Shown in pieces: positions 42,212 through 51,249 of a stretch of DNA of 64,000 nucleotides. The notes under the pieces are model-generated. The model was not told the origin of the DNA, did not search any database, and worked only from the letters and a program-made list of their open reading frames with translations. The DNA comes from JAEZAF01 sp964395665 (GTDB lineage: Bacteria; Chloroflexota; Anaerolineae; Aggregatilineales; Phototrophicaceae). The position numbers and the translations under genes were made by a program. The first letter of the stretch is position 1. The number at the start of each line of letters is the position of its first letter. The DNA lies in NCBI GenBank assembly GCA_964395665.1, contig CAYNDH010000006.1, forward strand, positions 3,206-67,205, in the 5' to 3' direction.

Positions 42212-44754
42212 CCTAGCAGATACGGTGATAAATAGATCGTGGCGTACAGCGGCAGCCAGACCAGAACGACAAAATGCCAGTACATACCGTTCACCTGCAC
42301 CGCCGCATTACGCTCTTCGGTGAACTGGCCCCGAAAAGCCCATGTCCCCACGACCAGCGTCTTGATCAGCAGTGTGATCACATGCACGGTATGGTAGAGG
42401 ATGATCATCCACACAATGGAGGTATAGGCATTGCGCGTCCAGCCATATTCGTACCCAACACTGCCATACTCGATAAACTTGATGATGACGAACAGCGCAC
42501 CAAGGATAAAACTGCCGATAAGTCCCATCTTCAACCGCCGCTGGTCACCTTTACGAATCCCGCGATCGGCTAAATAAATCGGCACGCTGCTCGCCAGCAG
42601 GATAATGGTGTTGATGGTAGGCAGCAGCAGATCAGGTTTGCCGATCAGCACCGGCGGCCATTCCGCATTGCCGGCCTTCAGATAAAAATAGGAGACGATC
42701 AGCGATGCAAACACCACCGCTTCAATCGCAATCAGCATCAGCATCCCCCACCAGTAAGGCGGACTCCCGCCCCGGCTGGTGATAATGGTGCTGGTGGGCA
42801 GCGCGCCGTCTGGCCCTTCTTTGGCGTACTCGTGATCGCGCTGCTTCCCTCTCGGCCAGTGCCACGCGACAATACCGAATACGATGAACAGCGCACCAAT
42901 CGGAACCAGAATGATATTCAGCATCAGCGCGATAAATGTGAAAGCCGTGGCCGCCGCTGTCAGAAATGGGATGATGGTCGGACTCGGCAGGGGTACACGC
43001 TGTTCGATTTTGGCATCCAGCACCGTCGTGCCGAGTGTTTCACGGCGCTCGTGATGCACTTTGAAGTCGTATGTCTCCAGTTTGCCATCTTCTGCATCCC
43101 ACAGCGGATAGCGGCTGTGTACGACCGGGATTCTCTCAAAATTGTAAGGTTGCGGCGGAGAAGTCGTTGACCATTCCAGCGTGCCCGCATTCCATGGATC
43201 ATCACCGGCTGGCGGCCCCTGAAGCAGGGCCTGCGCAAGATCGAACAGCACCACCAGCACGCCGAATGCCATCACAAAGGCTCCCACCGTTGAAATGAGG
43301 TTGAACCCTTCCCAACCCAGATCGGCGAGATAGGTATAGACACGGCGCGGCATCCCGGCGAAACCGCTGAAATGCATGGTGAAGAAGGCCACGTTAAAGC
43401 CGATGAAGATCAGCCAGAAGCCAATCCGTCCGAGTCCCTCACTCAGCATCTTTCCAGTGACTTTGGGGAACCAGTAATACAACCCGGCAAATAATGGGAA
43501 GACCGCGCCGCCGATCAGCACGTAATGAAAGTGCGCTACGACGAAGTAGGTATCATGCACCTGTGTGTTAAACGGGACCGCCGCGACCATCACGCCGGTG
43601 ATGCCACCGATCACGAAGTTGATGACAAAGCCCAGCGCATACAGCATCGGTGTTTTGAAGACCGGCCTGCCCAGCCGGAGTGTTGCCAGCGCCGAAAAGA
43701 TCTGGATGCCGCTTGGAATCGCAATCATCATGCTGGCGATGGTAAAGAAACTCAGCCCCAGAATCGGCAGGCCGGTGGTGAACATGTGATGCACCCACAG
43801 CCCAAAGCTGATAACGCCAATCGCGACAAATGACAGCACCAGATAGAAATAGCCAACCATCGGCCTGCGGGAGAAGGTCGGCAGCACCGATGAGATAATC
43901 CCCAGCGCCGGCACAAAGATGATGTAGACCTCCGGATGACCGAAGAACCAGAACAGATGCTGCCACAGCAGCGGATCACCACCATTTTCAGGGTTAAAGA
44001 ACTGCGTCCCCAGTGTGCGATCCAGCGCCAGCTCCGCGCTGGCGGTAATCAGTGCTGGCATGGCGAAAACGATCATGAACGCCATGACCAGAATCGCCCA
44101 CACAAATAATGGGATGCGATTGAAGGACATCCCCGGCGCACGGAACTTCAGGATGGTTACGATCAGTTCTACTGCTGCAACCAGCGCCGCCAGTTCCAGA
44201 AAGGTCATCAGCGTCGCGTAAAAATCAATGCCCATGCCGGGGGAATAACGCGGCCCTGTAAGCGGCGCATAGGCAAACCATCCACCATCCGGCGCAGAGC
44301 CAAACAGCAGGCTGATCCACAACACCACGCCAGAGATCAGAAAGATAAAGTAGCCGAAGGCATTCAGACGGGGGAACGCCATATCCCGTGCGCCGATCAT
44401 CAGCGGTACGAGATAAATCCCCACGCCTTCCATAATCGGCACGGCGAACAGAAACATCATCGTCGTGCCGTGCATCGTGAAAAGCTGATTATAGAGATCG
44501 GCATTTAAAAAGGTATTCTCAGGAAAAAGAAGCTGAATCCGCATCAGTAATGCGGCAATACCCGCCAGCAGAAAAAAGATCAGCCCGGTGATGATATAGC
44601 GCGTGCCCACCGTGCGATGATTGACGGCTGTGAAAAAGCCGAGAATACCGGGCGGCGGCTGCCAGATCCGGCGCAGGGTATCATGATCCTGACGACCTTC
44701 ATGATCCTGAAAATTTTCGTGGTCCTGACTTTGAGTCGAGATTGCTGTCGCCAC
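42208..44754 (-). CDS. ctaD: Cytochrome c oxidase subunit I-III fusion
   Basis: 848 residues from GTG 44754 with AGGAG six bases upstream. The N-terminal about 580 residues are heme-copper oxidase subunit I: LFTMHGTTMMFLF, FWFFGHPEVYIIFVPALGI with the copper-ligand region, WVHHMFTTGL, HFHYVLIGGAVFPLFAGLYYW. The C-terminal about 200 residues are subunit III (GSPPYWWGMLMLIAIEAVVFASLIVSYFYL, KLGNAEWPP-like segment, VNGMYWHFVVLVWL). The extreme N-terminus has three QDHE-type repeats. It reduces O2 to water at the membrane and pumps protons, with electrons from CoxII. CoxI-III fusions are known in caa3-type oxidases. The separate coxC is therefore absent from the operon. Confidence 0.93.
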   Translation of the reverse strand: MATAISTQSQDHENFQDHEGRQDHDTLRRIWQPPPGILGFFTAVNHRTVGTRYIITGLIFFLLAGIAALLMRIQLLFPENTFLNADLYNQLFTMHGTTMMFLFAVPIMEGVGIYLVPLMIGARDMAFPRLNAFGYFIFLISGVVLWISLLFGSAPDGGWFAYAPLTGPRYSPGMGIDFYATLMTFLELAALVAAVELIVTILKFRAPGMSFNRIPLFVWAILVMAFMIVFAMPALITASAELALDRTLGTQFFNPENGGDPLLWQHLFWFFGHPEVYIIFVPALGIISSVLPTFSRRPMVGYFYLVLSFVAIGVISFGLWVHHMFTTGLPILGLSFFTIASMMIAIPSGIQIFSALATLRLGRPVFKTPMLYALGFVINFVIGGITGVMVAAVPFNTQVHDTYFVVAHFHYVLIGGAVFPLFAGLYYWFPKVTGKMLSEGLGRIGFWLIFIGFNVAFFTMHFSGFAGMPRRVYTYLADLGWEGFNLISTVGAFVMAFGVLVVLFDLAQALLQGPPAGDDPWNAGTLEWSTTSPPQPYNFERIPVVHSRYPLWDAEDGKLETYDFKVHHERRETLGTTVLDAKIEQRVPLPSPTIIPFLTAAATAFTFIALMLNIILVPIGALFIVFGIVAWHWPRGKQRDHEYAKEGPDGALPTSTIITSRGGSPPYWWGMLMLIAIEAVVFASLIVSYFYLKAGNAEWPPVLIGKPDLLLPTINTIILLASSVPIYLADRGIRKGDQRRLKMGLIGSFILGALFVIIKFIEYGSVGYEYGWTRNAYTSIVWMIILYHTVHVITLLIKTLVVGTWAFRGQFTEERNAAVQVNGMYWHFVVLVWLPLYATIYLSPYLLG

Positions 44755-44763
44755 AGAACTCTC

Positions 44764-45756
44764 CTACTGAAGCGTTTCGAGATAAGCCAATAATGCCTGT
44801 AACTCTTCACCTGAAAGCAGCGTCGCGGGCATCAGGACGCCGGGTTTTATGCCGTGCGGGTCCGAAATCCACCCGCCGAGATTACCGCGATTATTCGCCA
44901 GAATTCCGGCGGCAATCGTGCTGCGGCTGGCAAGATGCGTGAGATCCGGCCCCAGATCAACCGCACTGCGATCAACATCTCCGCTGTCTAATCCCCGGAT
45001 CGTATGGCAGTACACACACCCGGCTGTGATAAAGACTTCCTGCCCTGCCTGGGCAAGTTCGCTTTCGGCCTCTGTCACGGGCTGAAGCTGATCCGCAACC
45101 CATTGATCGAATACTTCAGCTTCCTGAACAACCATCATGAACTGCATCCGGGCATGTTGAAGTCCGCAGAATTCCGCACATTCTCCGCGATAGATACCCG
45201 TTTCATCGGCCTGAATAATCAGCGTGTTCTCGCGACCGGGTATGAGGTCCATCTTCCCATTCAACTGCGGCACCCAGAAGCTGTGGATGACATCTCCGCT
45301 TTTCAGCTTCAGTTCTACCGGCACACCCACCGGGATATGAATTTCATTGGCTGTGATCACACCGTGGTCAGGGTAATTCACTTCCCACCACCAGCGGCGT
45401 CCAATGACCTCAATCGCGAAGGATGTGTTATCCGCTTCGTTGGCCGTCAACACCGAGCTTCGTATTGTGAAGCCGAAGACAATCGTCAGCACCACACTCG
45501 GCATGATGATGCCGCCCATGACAATCCAGCGCCGCCCCACACCTTCATCAGCAGCGCGATCATCCCCGTCAGCCTGACGACCGCGACGATCAAAAATCCC
45601 GAAGAACAGCAATCCGGTGACCAGCAGAAAAATGGCCGTCCCAAGCGCAAACATGATCCACCAGAGTTCTGCGATATTGGCCGCAGCGGGGCCGCGTGGA
45701 TCAAGAATTGAGGGCTGGTCACTTTGTAAAAAGGCACTTGCAAAGATAAAAGGCAT
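44764..45756 (-). CDS. ctaC: Cytochrome c oxidase subunit II fused to cytochrome c (caa3 type)
   Basis: 330 residues from ATG 45756, with GAGG five bases upstream; a GTG two codons earlier is possible. Two membrane helices, then the cupredoxin domain with CuA ligands: H158, then C193, E195, C197, H201 and M204 in GECAEFCGLQHARM. A C-terminal cytochrome c domain has CVYCH (247-251) and a distal Met309 in GVLMPAT. It takes electrons from soluble or lipoprotein cytochromes and passes them through CuA to subunit I. It lies nine bases before the CoxI-III gene. Confidence 0.93.
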   Translation of the reverse strand: MPFIFASAFLQSDQPSILDPRGPAAANIAELWWIMFALGTAIFLLVTGLLFFGIFDRRGRQADGDDRAADEGVGRRWIVMGGIIMPSVVLTIVFGFTIRSSVLTANEADNTSFAIEVIGRRWWWEVNYPDHGVITANEIHIPVGVPVELKLKSGDVIHSFWVPQLNGKMDLIPGRENTLIIQADETGIYRGECAEFCGLQHARMQFMMVVQEAEVFDQWVADQLQPVTEAESELAQAGQEVFITAGCVYCHTIRGLDSGDVDRSAVDLGPDLTHLASRSTIAAGILANNRGNLGGWISDPHGIKPGVLMPATLLSGEELQALLAYLETLQ

Positions 45757-45834
45757 CGTCACCTCACTATGCTGTCAGAACAGAACACCGCACATTCCCC
45801 AAATGGCGCAGACACATGATGGATCACTTATCCT

Positions 45835-46266
45835 TTACGGGTGTCGACCAAGAGAATAAAGATATGCGCTCATATGTCGCGCTTCCTCTTCACTGACTCC
45901 CAGTACTGGCATCGCCGTCCCCGGCTCCACAGCCTGCGGGTCTACAATCCAGGCAATCAGGTTTTCGGGTGTGTTGGGTAGATTCCCGGCAATAAAGCTG
46001 CGCTGCGACCAGTTCATCAGCGGCGGCGCGGCATACGAATTTCCCGGCGCGATTCCCGGGATATGGTGACAGGCCCCACAGCCGTAGCTGCTCAAAAGCT
46101 CACGTCCCTGTTCCCAATCCCCTTCTGCGCGCTGACGATCAGCAAGCGCGTCAGCATCAAAAGGCGTATGTTCAGCCTGACTTTTGACGAATACAAAGCC
46201 AGTCAGGACACACAAAATAAGTATTCCAAGCGCCGCCCAGAGTAAAACTCGCCGGTCAGGATACAT
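45835..46266 (-). CDS. Membrane-anchored cytochrome c
   Basis: 143 residues. One N-terminal membrane helix (about 8-28), then a class I cytochrome c domain with CGACH and distal Met in GTAMPVLGVSEEEARHM. The ATG at 46266 overlaps the stop of the small upstream ORF (ATGTGATG) and has GAGG nine bases before, so it is translationally coupled. It likely feeds electrons to the caa3-type oxidase encoded 78 bases later. Confidence 0.87.
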   Translation of the reverse strand: MYPDRRVLLWAALGILILCVLTGFVFVKSQAEHTPFDADALADRQRAEGDWEQGRELLSSYGCGACHHIPGIAPGNSYAAPPLMNWSQRSFIAGNLPNTPENLIAWIVDPQAVEPGTAMPVLGVSEEEARHMSAYLYSLGRHP

Positions 46267-46487
46267 CACATAATGCCTCTTGAGTTGTCTGTCGCTCGAT
46301 GTAAGGACTTGAACTGTTTATAAAAAGGGGGACTTGCGGGTCGTTCTAAAATAACGGCTGGACGGCTCACATGGCAGCATGTGGCGAATGGTGGCTCCTG
46401 CGCGATCGGTCCTGCCTGCGGTGGGGGCATATCTTCCTGAGTGATGAGTATCCAGCCCACACTCAGATTATCTGAGTCACGGTACAT
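46266..46487 (-). CDS. Small leader protein of the oxidase operon, unknown
   Basis: 73 residues. Its ATG at 46487 has a perfect AGGAGG nine bases upstream (another ATG six bases earlier is too close to it), and its stop overlaps the start of the next cytochrome c. The product is soluble, Pro-rich, with a CC pair and a Cys-His (CCHVSRP). No family is recognised. The strong ribosome site and coupling argue for real translation; the peptide may matter mainly as a translational lead-in. Confidence 0.5.
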   Translation of the reverse strand: MYRDSDNLSVGWILITQEDMPPPQAGPIAQEPPFATCCHVSRPAVILERPASPPFYKQFKSLHRATDNSRGIM

Positions 46488-46604
46488 GGGCATCTTCCTC
46501 CTGGTGAAAAGTTCAGCAGTTAAATTTGTGGATTTTAGCCTGACTGAAACTTAAACCTAACCCGGAGCTATAGGCATCAGGATGGGTCAGATGACCTATT
46601 TAGT

Positions 46605-46635
46605 ATTATACAACCTGACTATTTACAAATCACAA
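46605..46635 (-). promoter_or_regulatory. Candidate promoter of the oxidase operon
   Basis: Minus strand: TTGTGA (46635-46630), 19 bases, perfect TATAAT (46610-46605). The spacer is long. The predicted leader to the ATG at 46487 is about 110 bases. No other gene was seen in 46488-46734. Confidence 0.4.
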
Positions 46636-46734
46636 CACAATTATTACCTATAGTGTGACCTACCCTGGACAATATAACGCAACAGCCCTCCAGTGGAGGT
46701 CAATAGATGAGATAAGGGAAACTGGAAAAGGGCA

Positions 46735-46800
46735 GGAGGGTCACAGTTTACGGACGAGTTCAAACGAGAAGCGGTGCAGAACCCGGCAGCACAAAAAAGC
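46735..46800 (+). pseudogene. IS3-type transposase OrfA remnant
   Basis: In frame from 46735 the sequence reads GGSQFTDEFKREAVQNPAA; FTDEFKREAV is the well-known N-terminal signature of IS3-family OrfA (Transposase_8). Nothing else of the transposase remains, and no in-frame start is present. The fragment runs straight into the terminator stem. It is a decayed scar of an insertion sequence between the oxidase and ECF loci. Confidence 0.5.
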
Positions 46801-46828
46801 CTGCCTGAAACACCCAGGCAGGCTTTTT
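46794..46828. terminator. Bidirectional terminator with 14-bp perfect stem
   Basis: AAAAAGCCTGCCTG (46794-46807) pairs perfectly with CAGGCAGGCTTTTT (46815-46828) around a 7-base loop. A and T tracts on the two sides allow function in both directions. It lies about 110 bases past the stop of the PASTA gene (46941). Confidence 0.85.
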
Positions 46829-46940
46829 CAGATCACATGATTTTGGTATTGCAGAGCACTGCATCAAACAGGTGACCGAAAAGAAAACGCTGGAATCTCC
46901 TTCTTACAGGTCATCTATCAGCCGAGAGCATTTAGCTGTT

Positions 46941-48032
46941 TTAACGTGGCATCGCACAAATGGTCCGTTTGCCTTCAACGGCTGCCGGACAGGTAAACTT
47001 CTCGCCACTTTTGCTTTCCATTTCAAACGAAGTTGTCCAGAAAAGCTGGTCTGCGGGCAGATCGAGTTGTGCAATCATGTCACATGGCTGAGGGAGCGGA
47101 TCATTACTCACATCATCGCGTTTGAAAAGCAGACACTGCTGCGGGGCAAGTCGCTTGATATCTGCCACGATTTCCGGATTACCAAACAATTCTGGATCAC
47201 CGATCCTGAATGTTGCGCCCAGGCGTTGATTCACTGGATTGGTGTTATAGATCACGGTTTTGTTCAACCGCATCCATTCATCTGGTGCTGTGTTGAGCGC
47301 CAGAAACCGTTCCGTGGTGTAGACGAAGTAAACATATTCTGCGACATCTCCGCCCTGCCCTCCTGAGGGGAGATAAAAATCACAGGCAAGCGGTTGATCC
47401 TGAGAGCCAGGTGCAGCCGTATCACATGCTGCTCGAACAGTGCCATCCTGAGCAACCGCAAAACGGGTCGCACCACCAGCAGAGATCCAGAAGTGCGCAT
47501 CTGCACGGGTGGTTGTCATCCAGTTCTGAATAAAGCTGCATCCGTCGATCTCTTTAGGTCCATTGCGGGAAACAGACCACATCTGGACACACTGCGTCCC
47601 GATGAGATTACCAGTGAGTTGCGTCGCATCAAAGGAAGCAGGGCTGCCGTCCTCCGTATTGAACACCAATCCTGTCAGATCAACACTCTTATCAATCAGA
47701 TTGACAATCGTGAGATCATTGTCATCATACAGAAGCCGTAGATTAGGTGAACGAAGCACAGTAACGTCAATCGCTGTACCCCGGCCAACACTTGTTCCGG
47801 CAGCAATCGACTGACCGCTAATGCGTCCTTCAGGCACAGCCTGATCCTCGCTCCAGTGCTGATCAGTCTGATCTCCAACATGCATCCCGAGGCGATTCAA
47901 CTCTGCGGCTGCACGGGGTACACTCATCCCAACCAGATCAGGAACGATATTTGTCTGCTCCTGAGCAGCAAGCAGCGATGAGGTCATGATGATCACCAGA
48001 GAAAAGATCAGTCGCTTAAAAAAGGGGGTCAT
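46941..48032 (-). CDS. Secreted PASTA-domain protein
   Basis: 363 residues, AAGGAGA before the ATG. Signal peptide (1-23), a single PASTA domain (about 28-95: NIVPDLVGMSVPRAAAELNRLGMHVG...SIAAGTSVGRGTAIDVTV), then about 265 residues of unknown beta-rich domain. That domain has several paired cysteines (GTQCVQMW, DGCSFIQNW, VRAACDT, PLACDFYL, QQCLLF, PQPCDMI, FTCPAA). PASTA domains bind peptidoglycan or beta-lactams. It overlaps the preceding membrane-protein gene by four bases, the last of a four-gene operon. Confidence 0.78.
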   Translation of the reverse strand: MTPFFKRLIFSLVIIMTSSLLAAQEQTNIVPDLVGMSVPRAAAELNRLGMHVGDQTDQHWSEDQAVPEGRISGQSIAAGTSVGRGTAIDVTVLRSPNLRLLYDDNDLTIVNLIDKSVDLTGLVFNTEDGSPASFDATQLTGNLIGTQCVQMWSVSRNGPKEIDGCSFIQNWMTTTRADAHFWISAGGATRFAVAQDGTVRAACDTAAPGSQDQPLACDFYLPSGGQGGDVAEYVYFVYTTERFLALNTAPDEWMRLNKTVIYNTNPVNQRLGATFRIGDPELFGNPEIVADIKRLAPQQCLLFKRDDVSNDPLPQPCDMIAQLDLPADQLFWTTSFEMESKSGEKFTCPAAVEGKRTICAMPR

Positions 48033-48619
48033 ACGGTTTCTCCTTCCTGAATATTCATAGAGGGTTCCAACGGGGGTCCATCAGAAGTTAGTCTGGGCAT
48101 CCTATCAGGGGGGCCAGGTTCCGGAGTGACAAGTACCACCACTCCCAGGATCAGGGGCATCAGCCATAGCACCATCCGTCCGAATAACAGAAACAACAAC
48201 GTCCCACTGATTAAACCGACAATGAAACCGTTATTCTCCCGGAAAAAGAGCATCCGAGCTGGATAAATACGCCCCATACGGGCAAAAAACACGCCAGGGT
48301 AAAGGCCGACGAACGTAATGAATATGATATAGATCGGCCAAAGCTGCGTGTTAAATGGCATCGCACCAACCAGTAAGGTACAGGCAAAATAGCACCCCAG
48401 TGAAAAGATAACGAACACGCCCGTATACAGGGGCATCCGGGTTGCAAAACTTACCCCGATAGCGTTTCCTGCCAGCCAGCCAAGTGTGATCATCAGAAAC
48501 GTGCCAAAGCTGGAGGAGAGTGTGAATGATAGCTGGAAGAATAAACCAGTCTGGAGTACGCCCAGCAGCACACCCACGATCGAAGGATAAACGGCATAAA
48601 CAAGGTTCGATCCCATCAT
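48029..48619 (-). CDS. Six-helix membrane protein, unknown
   Basis: 196 residues from ATG 48619 with GGAGG seven bases upstream; a TTG five codons earlier is less likely. About six hydrophobic helices (NLVYAVYPSIVGVLLGVLQTGLFF, FLMITLGWLAGNAIGVSF, FVIFSLGCYFACTLLVG, LISGTLLFLLFGRMVLWLMPLILGVVVLV), then a Pro-rich cytosolic tail. It lies five bases after the stop of the spermidine-synthase-like gene, and may complete the membrane part of that protein. Function unknown. Confidence 0.7.
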   Translation of the reverse strand: MMGSNLVYAVYPSIVGVLLGVLQTGLFFQLSFTLSSSFGTFLMITLGWLAGNAIGVSFATRMPLYTGVFVIFSLGCYFACTLLVGAMPFNTQLWPIYIIFITFVGLYPGVFFARMGRIYPARMLFFRENNGFIVGLISGTLLFLLFGRMVLWLMPLILGVVVLVTPEPGPPDRMPRLTSDGPPLEPSMNIQEGETV

Positions 48620-48624
48620 GACGA

Positions 48625-50160
48625 TTACCTCCAACTTAGCCTTTCAGTAATCCACTCAAAACTGGTCTGTAGTACAAAATCCATTGAATCAAGTGTGATC
48701 GGCGGCGCGCCAGCAGCCAGAGTCTGAACCGCTGCGGTATCAAAAATGCTGAATTGAAGCTCCCCCTGCGAACGCAGAGCTGTTTCAAGCTCCTGTCGTG
48801 TAAAAGGCAGATTATCGGCAGCAAACATAAAGCTCCATCCGACAGAGGCGGAGGTCACCACCATCACTTCATCAAAGACCTGAAGCGCTGATGCCGCCAC
48901 TCTGGCAGAAACGGTATCCCCAGGAATAAACTCACTGGTCATATTCCCGACAAACACACCCCCTTCAGCAAGATGATCATGAACCGATTGATAAAACGGA
49001 ACTGAATAAAGTGTGGCAGGTTGAATACTGAATGCAGCCGGAGTATCTGCTACGATGAGATCGTAAGTTGATACGCTGTTTGCAAGGAAGTGCTTGGCAT
49101 CATCAATGAAGACGGCGCGATTCTGGAGTGTATCCATCTGATTATATTGATAGAACAAATGCTCTCCGACATACGCAACCATTGGATCAATTTCAACGGT
49201 TGTCACATGCCCCCCATTAGCGGCGATCAATTGCTCGGTTTGCATGACACCAGCACCGATCACCAGTGAATTTTGTGGTTGCAGGATTGAAGCTGGAATT
49301 TCACCAACAAGGATATTCAGTCCAATCCCGAACGCACCATTGAAATGAGATAAACCATCAAGATAGAGCGCTCTTTCCCCGTCTGGCATTTCCAGCACAT
49401 CGACTTTCTGATAGGGACTGTATCCTGAAAACAAAACAGTTGTGCCTTCAGGAAAGCCGATAAACTGCGTATACCATAGGGTATTGCTCCACGTATTGAG
49501 CGCTGGCAGGACAGCTAACCATATAATGCATACAAGCGACAATAATCCCGCCAGCAGGCGTGATACCCCCAGACTCAGCAGCAGCACAATTAAACCTGCA
49601 CTGTAGATGACATAGACCGCCTGAAGACCGAGGTCACCAAGCACAAACAAAACCGCAATACCGAAGATCGTTCCGCAGACTTCAACCAGATATAACAGGC
49701 TGATATGGCCTTTTCCACGGTCTGCAAAGAGCGGCAGAAAGATGCTGTAAAATGCGGAAACAACAAAAGGCGTCAGCAGCGGCAATATCAGGTATGCAGC
49801 CCAGTAAGCCTTATTGACGCCTAACCATGTCACGACCAGCCGAAAGATAACGGGAAGTGAAAGGTGAAGAAGCAGGGTAATTCCCCCAAGAACCGGTAAC
49901 AGGCGGCGGCTGATCGATCCGGATAGCAGATACCCGATAGAGATCCCGACAAAAAAGGAGATCGAGGTCAGCAGCACCACGAGTTCCGTTCCCAGCAGCA
50001 GCGTGGTGAGTTCCTTCACCATAACCCACTGGACGAGAATGAGATTTGCGCCCCCGAAAAAGACAATGAGCAGAGGGGCAATCTGCCCCTTGCTCAGGCT
50101 AATGGGGTTCTGCACCGCCTTCGAACGGTGCAGACTCGACATCGGCAGGATTACCTTCAC
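48625..50160 (-). CDS. Membrane-bound spermidine-synthase-like methyltransferase-fold protein
   Basis: 511 residues. Seven or eight membrane helices (about 28-235) are followed by a Rossmann domain of the SpeE type: SLVIGAGVMQTEQLIAANGGHVTTVEIDP (SAM-binding loop and acidic strand), IDDAKHFLANSVSTYDLIVADTPA and FYQSVHDHLAEGGVFVGNM. In true aminopropyltransferases DxxxxD-type acids bind the polyamine; I cannot confirm them. It starts at GTG 50160, overlapping the stop of the Met/Gly-tail protein by four bases (GTGA); ATG 50142 is the alternative. It may modify a secreted or lipid substrate. Confidence 0.75.
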   Translation of the reverse strand: MKVILPMSSLHRSKAVQNPISLSKGQIAPLLIVFFGGANLILVQWVMVKELTTLLLGTELVVLLTSISFFVGISIGYLLSGSISRRLLPVLGGITLLLHLSLPVIFRLVVTWLGVNKAYWAAYLILPLLTPFVVSAFYSIFLPLFADRGKGHISLLYLVEVCGTIFGIAVLFVLGDLGLQAVYVIYSAGLIVLLLSLGVSRLLAGLLSLVCIIWLAVLPALNTWSNTLWYTQFIGFPEGTTVLFSGYSPYQKVDVLEMPDGERALYLDGLSHFNGAFGIGLNILVGEIPASILQPQNSLVIGAGVMQTEQLIAANGGHVTTVEIDPMVAYVGEHLFYQYNQMDTLQNRAVFIDDAKHFLANSVSTYDLIVADTPAAFSIQPATLYSVPFYQSVHDHLAEGGVFVGNMTSEFIPGDTVSARVAASALQVFDEVMVVTSASVGWSFMFAADNLPFTRQELETALRSQGELQFSIFDTAAVQTLAAGAPPITLDSMDFVLQTSFEWITERLSWR

Positions 50161-51056
50161 CGACCCATCCCCATCCCCATACCGCCCATACCCATGCCAT
50201 CACAATGCCAGTGTCCCATTCCCATCCCCATACCATGCCACCAGCAGTGACCCGGCACGCCGACGTTAATATCGATGTCGTTAATCACAATGACGTTGAT
50301 AACGACAAGCACATACACATTGTTGACCAGAATAAAATTGCCTTGTACGTCGATGAAATTACCCACCACAAATGTCGGTAACAGCGGGTCATTCGGGTCA
50401 AACTGCACTGTTATTCCATTGACAGTGACACGATTGCCATCAATCGCCTCAATACTCCCCTGAATACCCACCGATGCGCCTTCCACGACTTCTTCCACAT
50501 CAGTGAGATTGTTGATTACGGATGCAATAATAATTCCATTTGCACCAATTGCGCCTTCAACATAAATCACATCACCAATTTGAATAAGATTCAGGATTGG
50601 ATTGTTGACATCAACCTGGATATTCATGTGGTAGATCGTGATGATGTTGATGTTGATCTCCTGAATTGGACCCTCGATAACAATGATGGTATCCGTCTCA
50701 GCAGGAGTAGCAGTTCCCTGCGGAGGAGATGCTGTCTCAAACCCTGCTGTTGATATGGGGGTGGATGAGTTGACTGGTACCGTCACGGATTGAGCGGTAA
50801 TCACGCCTTCTGGTGTCACATTACCGACAACAACGACGGTGACACCTGTATTCAGCTCTCCGTTGATGGTCGCTCCGGTCGTATCAATCCTCAATCCATT
50901 GACAGTAAGTATTGCACCCTCGATACTGCTAATGGGTCCTGTCAGCTCGATAGAGGCAGTGGGTGTCGGCGTTGCCTGCTGGGCAAATGTAAAACTGCAC
51001 AGGGCAACTGCCATAATGATGATTACCAACCCGCTGATAAATTGTTTTATTTTCAT
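50157..51056 (-). CDS. Secreted DUF5666-like repeat protein with Met/Gly/His/Cys tail
   Basis: 299 residues, GAGG before the ATG. Signal peptide (about 7-26), then three small beta-barrel repeats of DUF5666/OB type (about 36-95, 125-185, 196-255) with G-x-I-x-x-I-x-[GN]-x-x-[IV]-T-V-NG and G-x-x-I-x-V-x-G patterns. The C-terminal 30 residues are GHCWWHGMGMGMGHWHCDG followed by MGMG repeats: two Cys, four His and nine Met. Such a composition fits soft-metal (Cu or Ag) binding or a dedicated sorting tag; this is inferred. The tail is nearly repeated in the anti-sigma-like protein on the other arm of this locus. First gene of a four-gene operon. Confidence 0.8.
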   Translation of the reverse strand: MKIKQFISGLVIIIMAVALCSFTFAQQATPTPTASIELTGPISSIEGAILTVNGLRIDTTGATINGELNTGVTVVVVGNVTPEGVITAQSVTVPVNSSTPISTAGFETASPPQGTATPAETDTIIVIEGPIQEININIITIYHMNIQVDVNNPILNLIQIGDVIYVEGAIGANGIIIASVINNLTDVEEVVEGASVGIQGSIEAIDGNRVTVNGITVQFDPNDPLLPTFVVGNFIDVQGNFILVNNVYVLVVINVIVINDIDINVGVPGHCWWHGMGMGMGHWHCDGMGMGGMGMGMGR

Positions 51057-51249
51057 GACAGCCTCTTCATGGTTAATGTGATGCCCTTAACAACGGGTTC
51101 GGACGGGCAATGTTGCAGTTATGCGTGCTGATTTGGAAAAATAGCCCCCAAGTACTAATTACTGTAACATTCCTTCGCGAATTCCGTTGTTACTTCGATG
51201 GATCGGATGGATTTTTCAACCTCCAGCCCGAATATTGGACGTAGCTTAA

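Noticed and set aside
51057..51249. Specific ECF promoter pair in the divergent region
   Set aside because: TGTAAC and GTTAC elements are visible but no matching -35/-10 pair was found on both sides, so no defined promoter is claimed.
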